From Pollenia angustigena (lineage: Eukaryota; Arthropoda; Insecta; Diptera; Polleniidae): 64,000 nucleotides of DNA. Positions 43,962-55,552 of the stretch are shown piece after piece (the stretch's first letter is position 1; the number at the start of each line of letters is the position of its first letter). Location of the stretch: the NCBI GenBank assembly GCA_930367215.1, contig OV884057.1, forward strand, positions 205,891,621 through 205,955,620. The letters are read 5' to 3'. The notes below the pieces were generated by a model. It had not been told where the DNA came from and did no database searches. It saw only the letters and a program-made list of their open reading frames with translations. Made by a program: the position numbers and the translations under genes.

Positions 43962-44435
43962 GCGATTAAATCACTTCAATTTATTTTTTAAGCAATTTTA
44001 ATAAAAATTGTTGATCAATTAATATTAATTACTATTTCTCCACAAATTTAATCTCCCATACCTGGTTTTATTTCATGGTATCGAATAACGTGAATGGGAT
44101 ATTTTATTTAAGAAGAAGAAGAAATAAATAAAACTAAGAATCAAGTTAAAAAAAATATAACTAAAATTTTGATAGATACAAATAAATAAAATCTTAAAAT
44201 GGAAAAAAATTTTTTAAATGTTGCAAAACTTTAAAGTGAAAGAAATTTGTTTATTGTTCTAAAAAGCTCACTCAAAGTGAATTGACTACATCGAATTGAC
44301 ATTTTTCAATTTTAACATTTAGCAACACGAGAAAGTAAAAGGCTTTTTACACTGACCAACATTGAGGTGAAACGCATGGAAGATGCGGAACTTCAAACAA
44401 ACAAAAGAAATTGGTGCATATTCAAAAATTATCAC
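43962..44435. other. AT-rich stretch without recognisable genes
   Basis: Non-coding. Confidence 0.5.
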
Positions 44436-44438
44436 TAA

Positions 44439-45420
44439 AGCTGAGATCACACGATTGGTCAAATGTACAGATCTCAGCCAAATTTTATCTGTACACTTTT
44501 GTGTGTGTGTACCGATAACTTTTTCAGTGTTCAGACGATTGTACCATTTTAGCCAAATATTTTCTGCGCTGATATGGCCACTACAAGCAAGTCACGGATA
44601 TCGGTACAACCCTGTCATACGATTTGCCTTTTTTTCACACAACAAAGAAACAGCTGATCAGTTGTGCATAAATTTTAAAAACATTTTGTAATTTTCGGGG
44701 GAAAAAAATGATGTCCATACGAAGAAAAAAGAAAATAGCCTGCAATAATATGCATTTGTGCACATTTAATTAAGAAAAACAAAATTGAAGCTAGAAAAAA
44801 GTTAAGAAAGCGAAGTGTTTGGGTGCGGGATTGACTTCAGAAGAGAAGTAAGGACGGCGCGTATGTAAAAACTCTGTGCGAGTTTCGGGAAGTGGACAAT
44901 CAAAAATGTTTGTTTCTATTTGCGCATGAATAAAGCCACTTTTAATGAGCTCCTTCAACTAGTTTCTCCAAACATAAGAAAAAGTGACACCAACATGCGG
45001 AAAGCAATACCAGCTAATGAACGTTTGGCGGTTTCAAAAGTTTGTCTGTTGTTTTTCGTATTGCGCCGAACACCATATCTATATTTGTGCCTGAGGTTTG
45101 CGATGCAATTTACAAAGCATTGAAAACTGGATATTTAAAGGTACACATAATCACAACCCCAATAAATTTTATTTAAATATCGGTTGATTGGCCACTATGA
45201 TCGGGCAGTAAGTGGCAGAACAAATTATCGGTACGTTTAAGAATTTTTTCTGTCTATGAAGCGTTCACACGATCGGTACAACAGAGTTGTTTTTTATCTG
45301 TCTATCGGCAAAAAAAAATTGTCCTATCTGCCTTTTGCCAAATATTTTCTGTCATTCACACGATCTGTACATAAAAATTTACAAAGATCTGTACATTTGA
45401 CCAATCGTGTGATCTCAGCT
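44439..45420 (+). mobile_element. PIF/Harbinger element, internally deleted
   Basis: Ends AGCTGAGATCACACGATTGG then TCAAATGTACAGATCT are inverse at the right terminus over ~36 bp. TAA is duplicated exactly (44436-44438, 45421-45423), the Harbinger hallmark. The 982 bp are too short for the two-gene autonomous form; a piece of the transposase remains inside. Subterminal GATCGGTACA and TCTGT motifs recur inverted near both ends. Confidence 0.85.
44850..45160 (+). pseudogene. Harbinger transposase, N-terminal remnant
   Basis: 44924-45031 reads RMNKATFNELLQLVSPNIRK then SDTNMRKAIPANERLAV, the conserved start of Harbinger DDE transposases. The frame then resumes shifted as FKSLSVVFRIAPNTI then FVPEVCDAIYKALKTGYLK, so the TLRFLATG-type segment between is deleted. 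A further frame change lies near 44925, upstream of which EFREVDNQK fits the family. All catalytic D/E motifs are lost, so it cannot be active. It would otherwise cut and paste the element at TTA/TAA targets. Confidence 0.8.
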
Positions 45421-45423
45421 TAA

Positions 45424-47279
45424 GTGTTAACTTTTTTAAGTACCTATTTAAGTTATTCACAGTTGGCAAAGCTGTAACTAAATGCCAACTAACTAACACA
45501 TACAAAGAACAGCTGACTAATATTATTTTATAATATATTTGAATAGCAAAACAATTTTGGAGACCAATTTCCCTGCAAACAATTTCGATCGAAAAATAAT
45601 CTAAAAAGTTTCCCCATTTAGCAAAAACCTATCGCTTCTGCTATTCAATTCTTATTGATGTAGTGACATCGTTCGGGAAGAATTGTCCCACTATGGTAAT
45701 ATTTCCATTAAGAATCTACTTAGTGATTATATTTTATGACGAATTAGAGCGCTTTGGTAGTTGAATATCAATTGAATTTAGTAGTATCGCTTTTGGCTCT
45801 AAAAAGTACTCTTTTGAAGTTAATTTATTTCTTATTGTCCTTTATAATAAAAAGTGGGCCATTTTACAATTTATCTTTCATTGTTTTTGTTAGACGAGTC
45901 AGAGCAAAATGAAAAACAGCTGAGCTGAAACTTTGACAAATAATTAAAAATCTACAGTACAATGGCCAATTTCAACAATTATTTTTAAATACATATAAAT
46001 TCATTTTTAAATATACATACATAGTTTTTCATATAATTTTGTTTAATGTGACAAGAAAAACCTATTTAAATATAAATTGATATTTAAATAAATTGGTCAT
46101 TAATGTTTTAAAGTTAAAAACCCAACGTGGACAAATTTTTTTAAAGAAATTTACAGAAAGTCGCCAATTTGTTCAAACACTAACCTTATAAAAGTTTCAT
46201 CATTAAATAACTAGCATATTTTTTAATGCTTTGCAAAAATTATTTTATAAATTTTTATTCACTAATTTTCACTAGAAAAATAAAAACACTAATTTTCAAC
46301 AAAAATTATTAAAATTATTGGCTTAATTATTAAAAATTTACGCAATATAACCGAAGAGTGAGTTTGGGCTGTTTTGTGCACTCATTTAATACATTTGTGT
46401 ACTAGAACGTACAGTAACTTTTGAATCAAGGGGTCTTAACTTTGAGTACAATATAACTATTTAATATTTAAAATTTATCTTTTTTTTACAGCTTTGTACT
46501 ATTTCACACTTACGCAGCACCGATCATAATGAAATTTAAGTAAAAACTGCCATAACGTAGGCAAATTGCTTTTGTACTTGGTATTCACTTTTTAACCGCA
46601 AATCGTTGCGAAGAAGTGAAAATTACATGGGCAATGTTAGTTTTTGCTGTTGTTGCAATTAAATAACTGTTACAATTAGCTGAACAACTTTTTAAAGTGA
46701 CGAAAAAGTATAGTATTAGAACTCATTATTCGATTCTAACGTATTTTGTTTTTGCTAAATTCCGCAAAATCTACTGTTTAACTACCAAATGTGACGAAGT
46801 AGTTCAATATTAGTTGATAATCGAAAATTACTCTGCCAATTGCTTGGAGGGTTGTGTCACTCTAAAATACAGAAAACCATAAATACTCTTACAAATTAGC
46901 AAATAATAAACATGCCTTATTACAATTTGCTACTTGCGTCCATTTATTCTGCCTCCAAAAATATCCATACAAAATAAAATAAATTAAAGATGTGTTTGAA
47001 GTCATTTATTATATTGAAAAATTATATTTTTATTAATTGATTTAAATAAAAACTATAAACAAAAAATTACTTTTTTAGAATTTGTATGCATTTTTTTAAG
47101 AACAATAATTGTTTTTTTAATAGCTTAATAAGCTTTTAACATAAGTACAGTATATATCGATCAAAATGTTATCGATATTTTGTTTTCTCTACATGCCGAT
47201 AGGCATGGTTGCATTTCTTCAATCAGCTGAAAGCAGTTGCTAAGCTAGTTATGAATTACACTGGTTTACAGCCAAAAAA
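45424..47279. other. AT-rich stretch without recognisable genes
   Basis: Non-coding; no clear TIR or RNA gene found. Confidence 0.5.
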
Positions 47280-48340
47280 TACCAAGAACGCCACATGCCT
47301 AGATAAGTTAATTGGGACCTCCTGAACACGAAAACCGATGTAATTTTTTTTTCCTAAGTAGCGTTTTTTAGATAACGGTACTTTTGTGTTTTTCGGTGTA
47401 TGGTCCCACTCAGACCCTTGTGGAGCCCAACTTAAAAAAATAAATGGCGTATCGTTGGAAAGATAATTGAATGCCTTTTCCGTCGATATGCTGATAAAAA
47501 TATTGTCGTTCCACAAAATCCTTAATAAAAACTTTATTTTTCATCCGATTTTTTTCAAATCACGCTTAAAATGTTGGTAATTAAATATACTATTTGGTTA
47601 AAAAAATAAAACATTCCAGATCCCAATAAAAAATTTCATCATATTGCGAAGCACTAATGGTACATTTAAAAAAATAAGCGCAGAATTATGCGCTACGCAA
47701 TAAGACATACAGAAATGCAGTAAAGTAAGTGAAAAAACTCTCAACAACTTTTATAAAAAAAAAATAAAATTTCAAGTGCTACGGCATTCCCTTACTACGA
47801 AGCAGGTTTGTAAGGGAGAATACTAAAAAATAACTGTATCAAAACATTCAGTGTGTAAATGTGTTCGTTACATCCAACAATGTTTATGTGCGCTGAATAA
47901 TGCGCTTTATATGTCAGAAATGTATTGCTTCAAAGTGGGAACTCGCCATATAAAATTCATGTCTTCCGTATGCGCAATGGTAAGCGCAACTCTTATGTTT
48001 CTCCCTTACAAACCTGCTTCGTTGGAAGTTCCATTTTTTACTGGGCAATTTTATACATGATTTTTTTTTTTGCATTTGTTGAGTATGAAAATTGTCGTTC
48101 CACAAAATCCTTATTAATAACTTTATTTTTCATCCGATTTTTTTACGCTTAAAATGTTGGTAATTAAATATGCTATTTTGTTAAAAAATAAAACATTCCA
48201 GATATTTAACATAACGTACAAAAAAAAAACGAAATAAAAATGAAAAATTTTTCAAAAACGTAAAAAATAGGCAAATTTTGAAAATTTTTCGTGTTCAGGA
48301 GGTCCCAATAAACTTATCTAGGCATGTGTCGTTCTTGGTA
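47280..48340. mobile_element. ~1.06-kb TIR element, ends TACCAAGAACG
   Basis: Left ACCAAGAACGCCACATGCCT then AGATAAGTT, GGGACCTCCTGAACACGAAA is inverse at the right end with two or three mismatches over ~54 bp. Inside, a ~125-bp block (GTCGTTCCACAAAATCC ... AAAACATTCCAGAT) occurs twice in the same orientation (47503-47630, 48093-48205). An inner inverted pair (GAAGCAGGTTTGTAAGGGAG / CTCCCTTACAAACCTGCTTC) surrounds 47801-48020. No transposase seen. Confidence 0.75.
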
Positions 48341-48774
48341 CTTTTCCAAACTAAAAATTTGTAAAGCAGTGTTATGAATAAGATCTATAACTATCTATGA
48401 ACTATTTTTTAGTTTCATTAATTCTGTCAGTGATGCAACAGTAATAAAATAATTTTTGGCAAATTTTAAATACTTTCTTACTTGTTTATTATATGCAAAT
48501 ATAATAAAATTGTTGAATGTTTTGTTTTAACCTCCAACGCTAGTGATGAATAAGAGTATACTAAAGCTATGTTCTAACCTATTTAATCACCCTTATCGTG
48601 GTTTGGGAATTTAAAATACACCTGCGACTCTAATCACGTTCTTTATAATCTATTACGCAGTGCAACAAAATTCGGGTAATCGCCGCCATCCTCAGTACTT
48701 GCAATGCGAAATGATACTAGACTATTGGTAGAGCAAATCTGCCAAAGGAGTTTGAAAAGTAAGCTCGGGTTCCC
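48341..48774. other. Non-coding stretch
   Basis: No gene. The end may belong to the repeat pair that follows. Confidence 0.4.
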
Positions 48775-49330
48775 GAAATATCGGCCCCTAAAGTTTTTGA
48801 ATTTCTTAAAAAGGCGTTTGGTATAAGTCAAAGAATATACACTAAGGGCCATTATTACAACTTGAAGTTAGCTAAAGTTAAGATTAAATTGACAGATAAT
48901 AATGTGTTTTCTGTCAAAAAGCGTCTGTTAACTGTCGGATAACAGCTAACGCCAAGTTATAATAATGGCCCTAAATGTATGTACTTCTGAGCTAAAAAAA
49001 AACTATTTCAGATGTCTTCAGTGGAATTCAATGGCGATTCTTTTCTTAGAAAATTTAAATGAGTGTTAGAGTCATTTTAAGGGGACATTTTTGTTAATTT
49101 TTTTAACATCTACACAAAAGTATTAGAGTATACTAGGGGTCTTCTAAGACCGAAAGTTCGTGCATTGTATGTAAAACGGATTTTCGAAATGTCGGGCATT
49201 GAATTGGTACAAGTCAAAAAAATATAATAAATGTTCTTCTGGCCAAGAAGACTATTTCAGATGTCTGCAGTAGAATTATATAGCGATTCTTTTCTTAGAG
49301 TAAATTAACCCTCTAGCACTCATTTTGAGG
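48775..49330 (+). repeat. Diverged tandem duplication (~245-bp period) carrying a MITE in copy 1
   Basis: ACTATTTCAGATGTCTTCAG ... CGATTCTTTTCTTAGA near 49005 recurs near 49250, and GGTATAAGTCAAAGAATATA near 48820 corresponds to GGTACAAGTCAAAAAAATAT near 49207. The first copy is split by the element 48846-48971. Confidence 0.6.
48846..48971. mobile_element. 126-bp TAA-duplicating MITE, ends GGGCCATTATTA
   Basis: Left GGGCCATTATTACAACTTG and right CAAGTTATAATAATGGCCC are inverse with a single-base gap. TAA is duplicated (48843-48845, 48972-48974). The paralogous stretch at 49228 shows the empty site ATATAATAAATG. Confidence 0.85.
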
Positions 49331-49464
49331 GGTTATTTTTGTTCTTTTTTAACTTACACACAAAAGTATACTAAAACGGCACGTTATGTTTGAAATCATC
49401 AATTTTTCTTAGTATATATTTTTAAAGTGTCCTTATATTTTCATCATCAATAATAAAGTTGTTG

Positions 49465-49655
49465 GTGTTTTGTTTAAGCTTTGATATTGTTACAAGTAAG
49501 ACTTGAGTGTTTATAATTCTTATTCGCTTTAGGGTTTTATTTGTTTAATATTTTTGGCTTTTCTAAAATCTTTGGAAAAGGTTTCCTGATGAGCTGGTCT
49601 AAGCAACCAGTGAAATGCGCATAGAAGCTAGCTTTCCCTCAATAATAAATCAGGT
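49465..49655 (+). repeat. Dispersed repeat 'F' copy 3, uninterrupted
   Basis: GTTTAAGCTTTGATATTGTT then ACAAGTAAGACTTGAGTG runs without break into TATAATTCTTATTCGCTTTA and CAATAATAAAT. It is the empty site for the insertion in copy 1 at 13.2 kb. Confidence 0.75.
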
Positions 49656-52462
49656 CATACGGAAATCGTATTAATAACGAACTTTGTATTCCCGAAAATA
49701 ACTTTGATAATAAAAATCTATGACGAAATTTAACGTTTTTTGACAGTTTTTTTTGTTTTGAATAAGATGTTGTTATTTTTTGTTGATTTTATCTTAAGGT
49801 AAAATTTTCAGATTTGATTAAAAACTAAAAATTTGCCGACAAGCAATATTTCAAATACTTCACGAGATATAGGCTTTAGAATCAGTACATTTTTTTTTTT
49901 TTTTTTTTTTTTTTGAAAATCGTACTAAAATCCAACCCACAGTCGAAAATTTCAAAAGTTAATTTAAAAAAACCTTAGCTAATAATTTTAAACGAAGCTA
50001 GTTTTTTTTTAGGTTTTTCTTCTACTTTCAGATTTTGGGGGTCTTAATGGGTTCAAGATTTTGAAGTTGAAAAATGTGCTACTGTGTAATTATCTTCTTA
50101 CAAATCAATTTATCAATTTACGCATTTTTTTTTTATTTTGCGTCAGTGTTGAAAAATTCAGTACTTTGGTACTTTTTACAGTACTTTTTCATATTAAAAA
50201 TACCGCAGTACCCCCGCGTTGTTTTTAGTACTTTTTTATCCTTTGAGCTTTTTAACTGTGATGTGAACATTTGGAAATCAGGCTTTGGTCATCATGTGTT
50301 TCTTGCAAAATTAAATTGTTTTATTTTTTGAATAATTAACGACGTTAATATTGAAATGCAAAGCGTGGGCGCCAGGATTAATATTTTGCTTTCCAGAATG
50401 GGATATTTGTTCATACAAGTGGCATGAGATTTTTAAAAAGGGATATATTGGGTAATATGTTAGTGGAAAACTTAAATTCAAATAAAAACCATATTTATAG
50501 AAACATGCAATGTTAATGCAATGGTTTATAAAGTAAAAGAAACTGTGAAATCATTTTATTCGACAATAAGAACTAAATTTTATTTTGAAAATAAAACCTT
50601 AAGTGATAACCAGCTTCACTCCCGAAAATATTGTTTCCGGAAAAACCAATAGCATAATACTGTTGTTATTTATGTTATTTACAGACGATAAAGAAAACTA
50701 TAATAATATCAATTCTCAACTCCGTGTTCTAGCGGATCTTTCAGAGATAAAGCATTTCAGAACTGAATATATTTAAATTTCTTGGAAAAAAATATAGCCA
50801 ATATTAAGAACGAAACTAATGTTTACTGACATGTCACAAATGGGCATTTCCTGGGGTCACGAACGTATGTTCGTACGCTTTTGATGTACAAATAATATAG
50901 AAAACAAAACTTTTCCTAGCATTTTTTTCTTTGCGATTCGATAGCATTTGGGTAGCTCTATCAACTCTAGTCAACTTCGGCTGCCAGTAGTGAAATGTAA
51001 AAATCTGCTTAATGGAAAGGAATTTTCAAAAGTGATTTATTTATTTTAAAAGTTTATTAATGTAGGTCTCCATCCACTATTAACAAAATAAAATATCTCT
51101 TGGTTGTTATTTAAGTGGCTTATGTACCGGTCGCGAACGTACGCATCGAGAACGTAAGATTTTTCCATATGGTTTTTTTTATTATTACCAAGCATTTTAC
51201 CATAACTGTCTTCAAATTTCCTTAACAAGAAAACTTAATACTCCTTTTACAATTGATTGTAATGGAGAGATTATAAAGAAAGAGTGTAAACATAACATAA
51301 CACATCTTGCAAGTAAAATAAGTATATAAAAATTTCTTTAGAAGTAGAAAATACAGGAAATTTTAAAATTTTCCAGTTTCCAGCCCAATTTCCTCAAGTA
51401 AAACAGCTCAGATATGCTAGGAAACCATTATTTTATAAGAACATAGAATTTTTTTCTAATAATAATCAATAAAAGACGATGATAATCAACATTTTATTTT
51501 TTCATCCTGGCAGACCATTCTGGAGAAATGCCCATATTGATTTTGGTATTTTATCGATACCACATTTCAGAGCATCAATTGAACGCACATTTTCAAATGC
51601 AAAACGATGTAAAAAGCAAAGGAAAAAATAGTTTGCACGTAGACACGATACAAACTAAAGATCTATTAAAATCAACTGGTAGTTGCTGTTGTAGTTATAA
51701 TATTTCTTATGAAGTCTTAAAGTAAATTTGCTTTATCTTATAACACTAAGTTAAAAGCTTTATTTTTAAAAATTAATGTTTTAAACTTTTTTTAGAACTA
51801 TGTTCTAAGTATGTAATATATGTATGTAAAAGTCTGAATAATGTAACTTTGCAAAAGTTAATATATAAATATAAATACCAGTATAAATTTATTTTGACAA
51901 AAATAAAATTTTTAATTTACTTACTTATCCATAAATATAACAGCTATTTCAAATATTTTTTTTATAAAACACTGAAAAAAACGTACCTTAAGCGGTTCAG
52001 AAAAGAAGTGCAATATATTGTGAAATGTGTTGGCAATAATGTACTATGTTGTTTTGCTTTAAAGGTTATGTTTTTTTTTTTTAATAACAGTTGCGCCATA
52101 TTTTAATTGAAACCATTGTGCCACTTATTGAATAATATAGTCCAATATAGAAATAATATGGCGAATAAAATATACAATAATATTGTAAATGGATGGGGTG
52201 CTTGACGCTTATGTATAACAGAAATATTATTTACATGTGTACCTCAAATATTAATACTGTTTGCTAATAAATACTTAGATAAATGAATTCCAATAAAATA
52301 TTTTTTGTTCCTTTTATTTTTATAAATTATTGTTTTATTTTTTTTTTTAACAAAAAGTACCATTTGTTGGGAAAAATACTCTTTTAGTTGAATTTCAGTA
52401 CCATTTCGAAATTTCAATTTTGCAACACTGTTTTGCGTCGAATATTTGTTAGGAGTTAACAT
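49656..52462. other. Mostly AT-rich non-coding DNA with repeat scraps
   Basis: Holds the repeat 50144-50325 and GTACTTTTT-rich DNA near 52340-52440. GAAATGCCCA near 51524-51533 is inverse to TGGGCATTTC near 50838, a possible but unproven TIR pair. Open frames of 60-85 codons show no recognisable product. Confidence 0.4.
50144..50325 (+). repeat. hAT-like dispersed repeat end (CAGTGTTG terminus), second copy
   Basis: CAGTGTTGAAAAATTCAGTA followed by CTTTGGTACTTTTTACAGTA and a CAGTACCCCC block parallels the minus strand of 690-821. No partner terminus found. Confidence 0.5.
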
Positions 52463-52506
52463 AACCTAAGATTCGGCACAGCCGAGTATACAGAATTCTA
52501 ACTTGT
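52463..52506 (-). repeat. Repeat 'Z' start fragment, inverted
   Basis: The minus strand reads AACAAGTTAGAATTCTGTAT then ACTCGGCTGTGCCGAATCTT, matching the beginning of the copy at 3229. Confidence 0.65.
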
Positions 52507-52524
52507 TTTAAAGGAATTATTTTT

Positions 52525-52625
52525 TTTAGGGCATATTTTAAATATTTTTTAGAGCATATTTTCTAGTTTTGACCGCATATTTAATACGCATAAACAACTT
52601 TTTAAACAGCATATTTCTGGTTTCC
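52525..52625 (-). repeat. AATATGC-rich repeat fragment, inverted
   Basis: GCATATTT recurs four to five times, ending GCATATTTCTGGTTTCC, the inverse of GGAAACCAGAAATATGC at 32723. Confidence 0.5.
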
Positions 52626-52744
52626 TTGTTTATAAGCATTTAACACCTGTCAGTCGAAGTATAAAGATTTTTTTATTTCAAAAACAAGCTTTCTTTATAT
52701 TATTTTTTTTTATTTTTCAATATTCAACTTTTTTATAATTAAAT

Positions 52745-53251
52745 CAGTGTTCGAAAATAAACACTAAATATCGTTTCTTAATGTTCGGTTCGGTAGATTT
52801 GTAGAAAACACAAACACTAATAGTGTTTTTGTAAATATATAAAAAAATAACGTTTCCCTGTTAGTCATCTTTCGAACACAAAAATATTACTGTTTTTATC
52901 AAACTCAACAAAAGATGTGAACATTTAATTCCGTTCGGTTTTTTTTTAAAATCCACAAACTTCAATGTGTTCGGTTCGGCTCGTTAATGTTCGTCCCTTT
53001 TGGCTGGTAAAAAAAAACCAAACATTTTTTACAAAAACAAAATACACACACGAAAAAAACATTATAGAACATTAAAATATAATGTTTTACTACAGTATCA
53101 CTACAACTGTTCTGTTTTTTAACGAAGAACCGAACATTATATAATTCGGTTCTTTCTTGAAAATAGTTACGAACGGTATTAAAAATATATATATCGTTCC
53201 TGGGTGTGTGAGCCGAACGTTAAATAATGTAATGTTTATTTTCGAACACTG
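52745..53251 (-). mobile_element. 507-bp hAT-like non-autonomous element, complete copy
   Basis: Ends CAGTGTTCGAAAATAAAC and its inverse are intact. The 8 bp outside are AATTAAAT and AATTAGAT, a 7-of-8 match consistent with an 8-bp hAT duplication. The interior repeats GTTCGGTTCGG and GAACATTA motifs. Related to the interrupted copy at 9128-10175. No transposase. Confidence 0.75.
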
Positions 53252-53599
53252 AATTAGATCACTTTTTAATGAAATATTAAACTCTAACGTAAATTTATTT
53301 TTTATTTGTTGGTTTGTTCTTATAAATTTTTTTTTTCTTTATTTACACAAGCCCAACCTTAAAATCTAACAAAAATACATACAACCAAATAATATTAATA
53401 CATATTAAGCAAATATTTGTTAAAGAAAAAAGTACAGTTAGTTTAGCCTAGTTAAACACAAAAATTTTAATAAAGAAACTCAATAATTTAGATCTTTCAA
53501 ATTTAAAAAAAAAAATAGAGATTTTTGATTAAGATTAATATGGTTGTATCCACAAAAAAAAAAAAAAAAATGTTAATTATTGAAGAAAAAAAAACTCAC
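53252..53599 (-). other. AT-rich DNA; start of the intron after the exon
   Basis: Immediately left of the exon's donor site; A-runs and no coding signal. Confidence 0.45.
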
Positions 53600-53775
53600 T
53601 CTTCAGAGCTGAACATTCTGATAATGTGTTTTTGTAAACACTGTGAGGCTAAAGCGCCTGAGTGCGAGGATGCTGGTGATTGAGGTGGGGTTTGATATGG
53701 ATGCATGGGCTCATCATCATCATCGTCAAAGAAACCCGAAGAATTACCTGAAGAAGTACGTGGATATTTTATCAT
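53600..53775 (-). CDS. Probable first coding exon of an unidentified host gene
   Basis: An ATG at 53775 in the context CCAAAAATG (fly-like) opens 58 full codons plus two bases, then a perfect donor GTGAGT follows (53599 downward). The peptide starts MIKYPRTSSGNSSGFF, has five Asp in a row, then EPMHPYQTPPQSPASSHSG, and ends QKHIIRMFSSE. An in-frame TGA lies ~40 bp upstream of the ATG and no good acceptor precedes it, favouring a first coding exon. The low-complexity acidic and Pro/Ser composition is typical of regulatory-protein N-termini, but I do not recognise the gene. Base composition is clearly less AT-rich than the surroundings. No second exon was found, so the next one may lie far to the left. 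Confidence 0.65.
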
Positions 53776-55552
53776 TTTTGGGGGGTTTATGGTAAAGGCC
53801 TTTTCTTTTAGTCAATATAGTTTTACCCGTGTTTTTTTAATTGAAAATTGAATAAAAATATTTGATTTTTTTTATTGCAGTTTTAAAAGATAAACTCTTA
53901 AACCATTTTTTAAAACTATTAAACAATTTTTTGTTTTTCTATTTTTTTTTAAAAATTTTCAGTATTTTTTTTTTTTTGAATTTGGAACAACGAATAAGTT
54001 TTTGTACTTAACGGTTGAAATTTTAAGTTTAAACTTTTTTTTATAATTTGTTTTGCTTTGGTTGAATCTTTATATTTTTGTTATTTTATTTAATTTATTT
54101 TTTTAACAAAAAAACATAATTTCATATTTAAGAACCAGTTTCAAATTCAAAAGCTTTCATTAATTTACAAGGTGGTTTTTTTCGTTGATTTTGTTTGATA
54201 CTTTCAATTTGAATGTATTTTTTTAAACTTTAATTTTTTACGAATTTAAATTTATTTTTCATTCTTTTAAAAAGCGGGAATTCCTCTTTGAATCTTTAAA
54301 GAGAAAATGTTTAACTCTTTTGTTTACATTTTTTTACTGCTTTTCTTTTGTTAACATGAAGTTGCTCTCGGCTTCTTTACACAGAGGATTTTTTACAGTA
54401 CTACTAAATTAGCGGTTTATTTGTTTACTTTGTTTTTATAAGCAGTGATTGTCTGTATTTATAAATGATATGGCAATATTTATTGAGACATAGCAGCAAT
54501 TTAAAAGTATATTTTGGCTATAAATGTAGGATTGTAAATTTTATTCTTATTACAATTAGTTTTTAAAGAGAATTTTTTTTATATTTTTGGCTTAAATTGT
54601 GTTTTCTTTTTTGATTTTACTTAATTTTGTAATCAGGTACTATAATTTCTGGATATTTTTGTGACACTTTTGTACTTTTTATTTAATTTTATTTGTAATA
54701 ACTCCTTTATGGTTTAATAATATGTTAATTAAATTCTGGTATTATAATTTTGCTTTGTAAATTATTTTATTTATTCAAATTTGCATTGATTTGTTATTTA
54801 TTTAAATTTTTGTTCAAACTTTTAGTTTAATGTGTTAATTAGCTTGAGTATTTGAGTATTTTTTTTGGTTTCTTTTTTTTTCTTTTCTACACGATTTTTT
54901 TTCTTTATTATTTAAATAAACAGATTTTGTTATTAATTTTGTTTTAATTATACAACTTGTTTTCACAGTTGTTTTTTGGTATAAATTAATTTCAATTGAT
55001 GATTTTGGCTAAATTTAAATTTTAAGTTTTGTTATTTTGTTTTCAAAACTATTATCAAATAAATTTTTCATTTTAAAATATACAAAATTTTTTTTTAAAT
55101 GTTTAAGTTATTCAATAACCTGTAATAAATTTTATTTAATTTAATAAAAAGTTAAAAAATTGTAAACAAAATACGTACGACTCGTTCGTTTAACTTACAT
55201 TTTAAATGTTAGATTAGCGAACGAGTCTTGCGCTCGTGTTTTGCAAACAGGCAGTAAATATAAAAAACTGTTTGCGAATGAAATATTTTTAAGTATCTGT
55301 ATCGATAATGATAACCCAAAATTGTTTTGCTTTGTAAAGTTTAGACATCTGGTAACAATATTCCGTAAAAAACACGAAAAACTGAAGAGTCAAGTAAGGG
55401 CCCGTTATTGACTTCATTTTGAATAAAGTTGGCATCACTGTTTTGTTTTGCTTTTTACAATTTTACAACTTCTAAAGAAAAAAATGTCCAAGCAACTGAA
55501 ACATTGAAACTTTTTTGAAAATCCAAATGTCAAAATAATAAGCCAACAATTA
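53776..55552. other. AT-rich stretch upstream of the exon (5' UTR, intron or promoter)
   Basis: No gene. T-tracts dominate. A small palindrome, CGACTCGTTCG facing CGAACGAGTC, lies at 55177-55228. Any transcription start for the exon could lie here but none is recognisable. Confidence 0.45.

Noticed and set aside
50838..51533. Element bounded by TGGGCATTTC / GAAATGCCCA
   Set aside because: Only about 10 bp match and no duplication or further pairing was found.
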